Source of the DNA: Cryptosporangium aurantiacum
GTDB taxonomy: Bacteria; Actinomycetota; Actinomycetes; Mycobacteriales; Cryptosporangiaceae
DNA: 64,000 nt
Reading direction: 5' to 3'
Assembly (NCBI RefSeq): GCF_900143005.1
Contig: NZ_FRCS01000002.1
Coordinates: forward strand, 248,001-312,000
The notes beneath the pieces were generated by a model. That model was not told where the DNA came from, searched no databases, and saw nothing but the letters and a program-made list of their open reading frames with translations. Below are positions 17,542-24,900 of this stretch, in pieces. Position 1 is the first letter of the stretch; every line of letters starts with the position of its first letter. Both the position numbers and the translations under genes were made by a program.

Positions 17542-18314
17542 CGCGGCTCCACCCGGCACCCCGGCTCGGTGTGCAGGATGCGGGTGGGCAGGCCGAGCTC
17601 GGCGACCGCCTGTGCGTAGCGCCGCGGCGGATCGATCAGGTGCGCTCGCATCCAGCGGCCGATGCCGAACGGGTGCAGCGTCCCCCAGTGGATCGGGACC
17701 GCAACCCGGGGGCGGAGGCGCCGGGTGGCTTCGGCCGCGCCGCGCGGGTCGAGGTGGCCGGGCCCGAGGTTCGGGCCCCAACCCCAGACAGGGATCAACG
17801 CGACGTCGAGACCGAGGGCCCCCAGATCGTCCATCTCGTCGAACTGGTCGGTGTCACCGGCGAAGTAGACGCGCGTCGACGCGCTCTCGATCAGATAGCC
17901 GAGCGCCAGGGCACGCGGGCCGAACGGCGTCCGGAAACCGTCGTGCACGGCGGGCGTGGCCGTGATCCGCACGCGCCCGACGTCGTGGAACTTTCCCGGC
18001 GAGAGTTCGACGATCTCCCGGAAGCCCTTGCGGTAGAGCAACTCACCGGCGCCCTCGGGCACGACCAGGAGCGTGTCGGTGCCGAGGCGGCGCAGCGAGG
18101 CCAGGTCGAGATGGTCGGCGTGCAGGTGCGAGATGCAGACCGCGTCGACGTCCGCGTGCAGGGCCGGGTCGAGCGGGGCCGCAACCCGCCGCAGGACGCT
18201 CGCCACCCGCGGCAGCAGCACCGGGTCGGTGAGCACACGGACGCCCTCGGTCTCGACCAACACCGTCGAATGGCCGAGAAAGTGCATCGTGGGAAGAGGG
18301 GCGTCGCTGTTCAC
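17538..18314 (-). CDS. MBL-fold metal-dependent hydrolase (UlaG / NAPE-PLD-like)
   Basis: A 258-residue metallo-beta-lactamase-fold hydrolase. Early strand MHFLGHSTVLVETEGVRVLTDPV, metal site SHLHADHLD (HxHxDH), a later His in PAVHDGF, GDTDQFDEM with the bridging Asp, and PIHWGTLHP at the end are all present. Related NAPE-PLD-type enzymes act on lipid phosphodiesters, which would suit the DedA and phosphodiesterase neighbours. The start is GTG 18314, just after GAGGAGGGG; the longer frame reads through non-coding-like sequence. First gene of a three-gene reverse operon. Confidence 0.88.
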   Translation of the reverse strand: MNSDAPLPTMHFLGHSTVLVETEGVRVLTDPVLLPRVASVLRRVAAPLDPALHADVDAVCISHLHADHLDLASLRRLGTDTLLVVPEGAGELLYRKGFREIVELSPGKFHDVGRVRITATPAVHDGFRTPFGPRALALGYLIESASTRVYFAGDTDQFDEMDDLGALGLDVALIPVWGWGPNLGPGHLDPRGAAEATRRLRPRVAVPIHWGTLHPFGIGRWMRAHLIDPPRRYAQAVAELGLPTRILHTEPGCRVEPR

Positions 18315-18390
18315 TGCCCCTCCTCCCCGCGGTCGGCGCACCTGCCACCACGGTACTCCGCGCGGCACGCGGAGCCGTGGTGGCCGACCG

Positions 18391-19872
18391 TCAGGAGCTC
18401 AGGTCGTACGCGGTTTCCGGGATGAACGAACCGGCCGAGCCACTGCACCCATCCGACTCGCCGGGGCGCTTGACCCAGAGGTACGCCGCCACCTTGGGGT
18501 CGCCGGTCGCGGTGGTGGGGTACTTCCCGAGCTTGCGGCCTGCCGGGTCGCACCATTCGCCACCCGCCGGTCCGGCGCCGTTCCGAGACGTGTCGACGAC
18601 CATCTGGCCGCTGCCGAGCGAGGCGAGCACCCGCTTGCCGTAGGAGACCTCGCTCGAACTGGTGTTGTAGTTCGACGTGTTCAGCGCGATGCCGTCGCCG
18701 TACTGCCCGGCGCCGGCCTGCTTGGCGCGGCTCGCTGCCTCACCGGCGTCGATCCAGGCCGAGTGGCCGACGTCGTAGAAAACGCGGGCCTTCGGGCTGG
18801 CCTGCTTGATCGTCTTGCCCGCGTACTCCAGCAGGTCCAGCCGCTCCTGCTGCTGGTCGGCGGAGAGACACGTGGTCAGGTGCCCGAGCGCGTCCGGCTC
18901 GAGGATGACGATCGACGTGCCGGAACCCAGCCCGTCGGCGAAGTTGTTGATCCAGGTGCGGTAACCGTCGGCGCTGTCGGCGCCACCCGCGCTCGCACCA
19001 CCGCAGTCGCGGTTGGTCATGTTGTAGGCCACCAGCACCGGCACCTTGCCGCGGGAGTGCGCCCGGGAGGTGTAGCCCCGCACGTCGCTCTCGACCTCAC
19101 CGGGGTTGTTCGCGGCGAGCCAGTGCGCCTGCGGCTGTTCGGCGATCCGCTCGCGGATCACGGCCGCCCTGGGGTCGCCCGAGTTCGCTTCCACCCACTC
19201 GACGGCCTGACCCGAGGGGTCGACGAACAGCGAACCGAGCGGGCCCGCGGCCGGCTTGGTCGGCTTACCGGTCGGCGCGGGAGACGCGGGTAAGCCCGGC
19301 GGCAGCGCGATCGAGGACGGCGTCGGCGAGGCGCTCTCCGGCGTCTCCTCCTTGTCGCCGCCCACCTGGCAACTTACTCCATTCAGAGCGAACTGGGCGG
19401 CGTCAGGTGCCTTCCCCTGCGGGTGCCAGCCGGTGAACCGCAGCGTGAGGGTCTTGCCGGGCTCCAGCCGGACGCTGTCCTCGCCCGCACGGACGGTCAC
19501 CAGACCGTCGTCCTGCTGCCACTCGCCCTCCCAGCCCTTCACGACGGCCTTACCGCCGTCGAAGGACCAGTTGACGTTCCAGTTCTTCACCGGGTCTTCG
19601 CCGGTGTTCGTGACGGCGACCTCGGCGGAGAAGCCGGTCGACCAGGTATGGCGCACGGTGTAGGCCGCCGCACAAGAATGGTCGGGTTCGCTAGTGGCGT
19701 TTGCGGCAACCAGGCTGGTACCACCGATCACCACCACGGAGCAGAGCGCGGCTACGCCTACTCCTGCGGTGAGGGCTCGGCCGTTCGCACTGCCGCGGCG
19801 GTGCCGAGCGAGGTACGGGCCGGCGCGAAGACCGGCCCGAGAAAGCAGGCCGGCACGTGGAGCGTCGGTCAT
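18391..19872 (-). CDS. Secreted CBM2-linked glycoside hydrolase family 6 (cellulase)
   Basis: A 493-residue beta-1,4-glucanase. A basic N-terminus and hydrophobic helix (~residues 32-57) form a signal or anchor. Residues ~67-168 are a family 2 cellulose-binding module with terminal cysteines and surface Trp residues. A Pro/Ser/Lys linker then leads to the GH6 domain (~210-493). The GH6 acids are Asp289 in NRDCGGAS and Asp327 in VILEPDAL; VDTSRNG and AYLWVKRPGESDG complete the fold. The start was set at ATG 19872 behind GAGGTCC; an ATG nine bases earlier is also possible. One Leu in the linker is TTA. It is divergent from the rpf gene. Confidence 0.92.
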   Translation of the reverse strand: MTDAPRAGLLSRAGLRAGPYLARHRRGSANGRALTAGVGVAALCSVVVIGGTSLVAANATSEPDHSCAAAYTVRHTWSTGFSAEVAVTNTGEDPVKNWNVNWSFDGGKAVVKGWEGEWQQDDGLVTVRAGEDSVRLEPGKTLTLRFTGWHPQGKAPDAAQFALNGVSCQVGGDKEETPESASPTPSSIALPPGLPASPAPTGKPTKPAAGPLGSLFVDPSGQAVEWVEANSGDPRAAVIRERIAEQPQAHWLAANNPGEVESDVRGYTSRAHSRGKVPVLVAYNMTNRDCGGASAGGADSADGYRTWINNFADGLGSGTSIVILEPDALGHLTTCLSADQQQERLDLLEYAGKTIKQASPKARVFYDVGHSAWIDAGEAASRAKQAGAGQYGDGIALNTSNYNTSSSEVSYGKRVLASLGSGQMVVDTSRNGAGPAGGEWCDPAGRKLGKYPTTATGDPKVAAYLWVKRPGESDGCSGSAGSFIPETAYDLSS

Positions 19873-20184
19873 GGACCTCATTTTCACGGTCACGACCACG
19901 AACGCCCACTGTCACAGGCGGTACTTAGTGAGGTGTTAAGGGACCACTACGCCACGGAGTGAACCGACCCCCTAGGGTTACACGGCCGATTCGGACTGAA
20001 ACCTATAGACCACTCCAATTCGCTGTGTCGCACGTTGACAGCGGTGGCTGTGCAACCGGGACAGCGGTATGGGCCTTAATGGTCACCGCGACACCTTTCG
20101 CATATCACGGTGCGGTAACTTGGCATTCACCCGATTTTGTGGTTCTGTCTTTTTCGTCCGTTCACCGCGGACCTCGCGCCCGGC
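19873..20184. other. Intergenic leader between cellulase and rpf genes, relatively AT-rich
   Basis: This stretch has lower GC than its surroundings, especially 19960-20160, and no convincing gene. It must contain the promoter of the cellulase gene on the minus strand and that of the riboswitch-rpf transcript on the plus strand. A TTGACA at 20035 has no good -10 at normal spacing. One weak short frame here runs into the riboswitch and was discounted. Confidence 0.5.
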
Positions 20185-20341
20185 TACGCCGAATCCTGCC
20201 CCGGGCGACGAGGACTTCGAACCTCGGGCAGGAGCGGGGGACCCAACTTCCGGTGTCGCAAGTTGACGCCTTGGGGTGAAGCCACGCACCGCGTGGCCGG
20301 GCCGACTCAGCCCGAACCCGACAGCTCACCTCGTAGGCGTG
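20185..20341 (+). promoter_or_regulatory. c-di-AMP riboswitch (ydaO/yuaA type) upstream of rpf
   Basis: Conserved blocks of the ydaO leader appear in the right order: ACGCCGAATCC at the 5' end, GAGCGGGGGACCCAA (20233-20246), TTGGGGTGAA (20271-20280), then AACCCGACAGCT and ACCTCGTAGGCGT at the 3' end. ACGCC (20186-20190) pairs with GGCGT (20336-20340) to close the element. A CAACTT/AAGTTG stem lies in the middle. The closing helix ends right at the ribosome site GGAGAGG of rpf. In actinobacteria this class senses c-di-AMP and controls cell-wall hydrolases. Confidence 0.92.
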
Positions 20342-20354
20342 GAGAGGGTCGGAT

Positions 20355-21245
20355 ATGTCTAAGGAGTCTTCCCATCCCACCCAGCTCAGCGCCGAAGGCT
20401 CGCCACGTGCGGGCGGACGGCATCGGGCGCCAGGGCGCCTGAGCCCGCTCGGTCGAAGCCTGGCACTCGCCGTGGCTGCCGGCCTAGCGGGAATCACCCC
20501 GCTCGTGGCCGGTGCATCACCGGCCCACGCGGACGTGAACTGGGATGCGATCGCGCAGTGCGAATCCGGCGGGCGTTGGAACATCAACACCGGCAACGGC
20601 TACCAAGGCGGACTGCAGTTCAGCCCGTCGACGTGGCGCTCACACGGGGGCGGTAAGTACGCGGCAGGGGCACACAACGCCAGCCGGTCCGAACAGATCA
20701 CCGTCGCCAGGCGCGTACTGCGCAGCCAGGGCATCGGCGCCTGGCCTACCTGCGGCCGCAAGGGATACACCAAGAAGCGGTACCGCAGCAGCTGGTCCGA
20801 CCAGGCCAGTCGGAGTTACAAGCGACAGGGTTACACCAAGAAGTACTCGAAGCGGAGCTGGGAGAAGAGCACCAACGAGTACACCGGGTACCGGTCGCAC
20901 CGGTCCACCAAGTCCTGGCGCGGCGGATCGACCGAGAACCGGTCGTACCGCGGACAGGACGTACGGAAGCGCACCACGAACGCGGCACCGCGGAGAAGCG
21001 TCACCGCGCTCTCCCGCCCGACAGAGCTGCGCGACTTCGTCCCGAAGCGTCCGTTCGACGTGACCGCGCGTCAGACGACTGCTACACCGCGTTTCCCGAG
21101 CTACCTGGTCCGCCCCGGTGACAGCCTGGTGCTGATCGCCGTCGGCCACCGGGTGAGCTGGCAGTCGCTCTACGCGAAGAACCGCCGTGTGATCGGGGCG
21201 AATCCGAACGTCATCCACCCGGGGCAGAGAATCCTGATCGGATAG
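20355..21245 (+). CDS. Resuscitation-promoting factor (Rpf) with C-terminal LysM
   Basis: A 296-residue secreted cell-wall hydrolase. A signal peptide ends near residue 59 (HA|D). The Rpf lytic-transglycosylase domain spans ~60-135 with catalytic Glu70 in AQCESGGRW and the GLQFSPSTW and GAWPTCG motifs. A linker unusually rich in Ser, Tyr, Arg and Lys follows (~136-235), with an approximate repeat ([12 protein letters not shown] / [12 protein letters not shown]). A LysM module (~248-295) binds peptidoglycan. It cleaves glycan strands during resuscitation or growth. ATG 20355 is preceded by GGAGAGG next to the riboswitch, so translation or transcription is likely c-di-AMP controlled. Confidence 0.95.
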   Translation: MSKESSHPTQLSAEGSPRAGGRHRAPGRLSPLGRSLALAVAAGLAGITPLVAGASPAHADVNWDAIAQCESGGRWNINTGNGYQGGLQFSPSTWRSHGGGKYAAGAHNASRSEQITVARRVLRSQGIGAWPTCGRKGYTKKRYRSSWSDQASRSYKRQGYTKKYSKRSWEKSTNEYTGYRSHRSTKSWRGGSTENRSYRGQDVRKRTTNAAPRRSVTALSRPTELRDFVPKRPFDVTARQTTATPRFPSYLVRPGDSLVLIAVGHRVSWQSLYAKNRRVIGANPNVIHPGQRILIG

Positions 21246-21288
21246 TGCTCGGAACGATTCGCTGATGACAGATCACCCGTGACGCCTG

Positions 21289-21314
21289 AGCCCCGGTCCG
21301 CCAGGACCGGGGCT
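21289..21314 (+). terminator. Hairpin terminator after rpf
   Basis: An 11-bp perfect stem (AGCCCCGGTCC with GGACCGGGGCT) and 4-nt loop lie 43 bp after the rpf stop codon. No T tract follows. Confidence 0.8.
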
Positions 21315-21465
21315 CACCGGCGCCGGGCCGGGTCTACCCGGCTGACTCACTCGGGCTGAACGGGGGACTGCGGGCTACCGGACGCTCCAGCCATCATGGC
21401 TCTTCGCGCAGGTCGGCGGGTGGTAACTCGGCGGCGCTGCCGCCGGATGACCACAAAGGAGCGCC

Positions 21466-21912
21466 ATGTCGGCCACCCCCGGCACGGTCGCCGACGAGCT
21501 GAGCACCTTGCTCGGTCGGCTCCATCGGACCCTGCGCCGCGCCGCCCGGAGCGACCTGCCGGACGAGCCGCTGCCCGCTGCGCAGATGGAGGTGCTGCGG
21601 GTGGTGCGGAGCAAACCGGGTATCGGGGTGAAAGCCGTGGCCACGGCGTTGGGCACTGCTCCCAACACGGTGAGCACGCTGGTCGGCGACCTGACCGCGG
21701 GCGGTTACCTGGACCGGTCCCCCGATCCGGAGAACCGCCGTGCCGTGCGGCTCACGCTGACCCCGGCCGCGACCGGCCTGATCGACGGCTACACCGACCA
21801 CCGACGGCGCATCGCGCTCGCGGCGGCCGACCAGCTCGACCAGTCCGACCTCGACGCGCTGGCCGCGGCACTGCCCGCCCTCAACCGCCTTCTGATCCTG
21901 CTGGGTGGTTAG
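21466..21912 (+). CDS. MarR-family transcriptional regulator
   Basis: A 148-residue winged-helix dimer. The DNA-binding core is PAAQMEVLRVVRSKPGIGVKAVATALGTAPNTVSTLVGDL, followed by the wing DPENRRAVRLTLT. Terminal helices form the dimer interface. ATG 21466 has an AAAGGAG site. It overlaps the stop of the convergent helicase-nuclease gene by four bases. No divergent target lies next to it, so the regulon is unknown. Confidence 0.9.
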   Translation: MSATPGTVADELSTLLGRLHRTLRRAARSDLPDEPLPAAQMEVLRVVRSKPGIGVKAVATALGTAPNTVSTLVGDLTAGGYLDRSPDPENRRAVRLTLTPAATGLIDGYTDHRRRIALAAADQLDQSDLDALAAALPALNRLLILLGG

Positions 21913-24900
21913 CGGGCTGCTCGCAGGAGGCGGGTGGGGTTTTCGGGGTCTTCGGGGACGTAGCGGGCAACGCCGACCTCGCCGATGGCCGGGTCGACGA
22001 CCGGCACGTCCCGACGCTGCTCGGCGGCGGCCACCACCGCGGCGGCCTCCCGGGCGGTGAGCCAGCCCGCGGTCTCGGTGCTGGCCTCCTCCTGCCGCAT
22101 CACCTCGACGTTCGCCCGGTTGCGCAGCGCCTCGATCGAGTCGTCCGGATAGAAGCACGCCCAGCCGACGATCTTGCCGCCGGCCTGGACCGGCGTGTCG
22201 ACGCGGGAGCGATACGCGACCAGCGCCGCGCGTGCTTCCTCCGGGCGGATCGCGCCGACCTCCTGGTACCCGGCAGACGCTGTCTCCGCCGGCTCGGGGA
22301 CGACCGGCAGCTGACGGGTCAGGTCGGTCGCCTGGGAGGCGCGCACCGGCTGGACCGGCTCGACGCTCTCCTTGTCCCACCAGCTCACCGGCGGCGTCGG
22401 TGCGACCGGGGGTGCCTGGGGCGCCTGGGGCGCCTGGGGTGCCGCTTGGGGCAGCTCGTCCGGCGGCGGTACCGCAATCGGCTGCCGGGTCGGGAGCGCG
22501 GGTACTACCGATGCGGGCACGGGCTGCCCCGCGGGCGCGGACGGGGCGGGCGCCGGCGGCGGCGCGGGCATCGGCGGCACGGGCACGGGCTGCGCGGGCG
22601 GCCCTGCGGGCACCGGCGCAGCGGGAGACCTCGGCGCCAGGCCGGGCAGCAGCGTCGCCGGGTGCCCGTTCGGGAGCGCGTCCGCGGTCGGGATCGTCGG
22701 CGCGTCCCCGACCCACGGCATCACCGCGTCGACGGCGCCCGGCAGGTCCTCCAGCCTGGCCACGGTCGGTGCGTCCCCGGCCCACTCCGGAACCGGCTCC
22801 TCCTCGGTCGCGACCGGCGACGCCACGGGCTCCGGTGCCTGCTCCTCGGCCGGCTCGGCGTCCGCGTCGTCGGCGGGCAACCGCACCACCGGCAGCACGA
22901 CCGTGAGGTCGGTCAGCCCCGCCGCGGCGGCCTCCTCGTCCGAGGTCCAGGCGGCGCCCTCGTTCCACTCGGCGCCCCAGTCCTCGCCCTCGGCCTCGCT
23001 CTCGACCCAGCCCTGGCCCTCGATCCACTCGCCGGCGGGGGACTCCTCCTCCGGTTCGACCTCCGGCTCCGTCGGCGCGAGCAGCCCGCGCGCTTCCTCC
23101 GGGAGCAACCCGAGGTCGTCCATCAGCGGCCACAAGCCCGCCAGCGCCGCGTCCGGGTCACGCGCGAACAGCGTCCCGCGCACCCGCCAGAACACGCAGC
23201 CGCCGACCCGCTCGAGCACCGTCTGGCGCCGCATCTCCTCGGCCCACCGCGTCACGCCGCGGTAGCGACCGTGGTCGCACTCGATCGCGAGCCGCCGCCC
23301 GTCCGCAGTCGGGAGCACGAAGTCGACCCGGTGCCGTCCGATCGCGTACTGCACCGCAGGCCGGATTCCGACGTCCAGCAGCCGCCGCAGGACCGAGCGC
23401 TCCAGCTCCGACTCGCACGCCGCGTACAGCGTCTCGTCCGGGATCGGCTCGGCGGCCAGCGCGGCCAGTCCCGGCTTCGGCGCCGCGCAGTACCGCAGCA
23501 GGGCGCCGCGGGCGTCGTCCGGGTGGAGGTTCTCCGCGCCGACCGAGTGGAAGACCCACATCTGGTCCTTGGCCCGGCTGGCCGCGACGTTCACCCGGCG
23601 GTGGTGGTCGGCGCCGGTGAACGCGGCCCGCGCCTCGTCCCGGTCGGAGACGACCAGGCTGAGGAACATCACGTCCCGCTCGGCGCCCTGGAACGTGTAC
23701 GAGTCGCCGACCTTCAGCGCCCGCCGCGCCATCTCCTGCTCGCCGAGGTGCCGGACCAACTGCTCGTTGATGTACTGCGCCTGGCCACTGCTGGCCAGCA
23801 GGCTGACCACGCCGAACGTCAGGCCGGCGTACTCCGGGTCGGCGGCCAGCCGGGTGATCGTCGCGACCAGCGCGTCGGCCTCGGCGAGGTTCACCTCGCC
23901 GTAGCGGTCGCGCTTCTCCCGCGCGCCGGGCACCCGCACGATCCGCACCGGGTCGAAGCGGCCCCGGTCGGCCCGCAACGGCTGGACCGTGCCGTCGTAC
24001 CACTGCTCGCTGGAGAACGTGATGATCTCCGGCACCGAGCGGAAGTGCTCGGTGAGCATCAGTGGCTCCGGTGACCGCCGCACCGCGTGGTCGTAGAGGC
24101 TGGTCGTGACGTCGAACAGCGGCCAGGACGGCAGGTCGCCGAGGTGCTCCTGGCCGAGCCGGCTCACCTCGTCGTGGGCCAGGCCGATCGCGTACGGGCC
24201 GATCTGCCGGTCGTCGCCGACCACGACCGCGCGGGTGCCCAGCGAGAGCACCGGCATCGAGAGCAGCCCGCACTGGCTCGCCTCGTCGACGATCACCACG
24301 TCGAACGGCGTCGTACCGCCGGTGAACTGCTGCAGCGCGCGCTCGACCGACATGATCCAGACCGGGACCGCGGCGACGGCCTCGCGCATGTGCTGCTGGG
24401 CCAGCGCGGTCCAGCCCGCCGAGCGGCGTCCGGAGCCCTTGCCGACCTTGCGCAGCGCCGACGCCCACCCGGCCAGCGCGTCCCTGGCGCGGTCGTCCAT
24501 CCGGCCGGCGGCGGCCAGCCAGGCCGACCGGGTGGCCAGCTCGCCGACCAGTTCACGGGCCCGGTCCCGCAGCCCGTCGGCCTGCCTGCCGAGCGCGCCG
24601 GTGTCCTCGACCCCGATGACGATGCGCAGCCAGGTGTCGGCCCGGCGCCAGTTCCACGCCTGCTGGCTGACGGCCGGATCCGGCAGCTCGCCCTCGGCCG
24701 CGATCCGGCTGGCCCACAGCGGCGCGATGATCGACAGCGCGACGTGCAGCTCCTGCCAGCGCTGCATCGCGGGGCCCGCCGCGCGCAGCCGGTCGGCGTC
24801 CGCGAGCATCGCCTCCCAGCCCGCGTAGTCGCCGGTGGCCCAGGCGCGGTCGAGCTCCCGCCAGTGCGGCGACGCGTTCGCGTCCAGCAGCGCGTCGTCC

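Noticed and set aside
20026-20267. Repeated 14-mer TGTCGCA(C/A)GTTGAC at 20026 and 20254
   Set aside because: The second copy is part of a riboswitch stem (CAACTT/AAGTTG), so the match to the first is probably coincidence; no second aptamer surrounds it.
19959-20279. Short plus-strand gene before rpf
   Set aside because: It runs into the conserved core of the riboswitch, has no domain, and no ribosome site.
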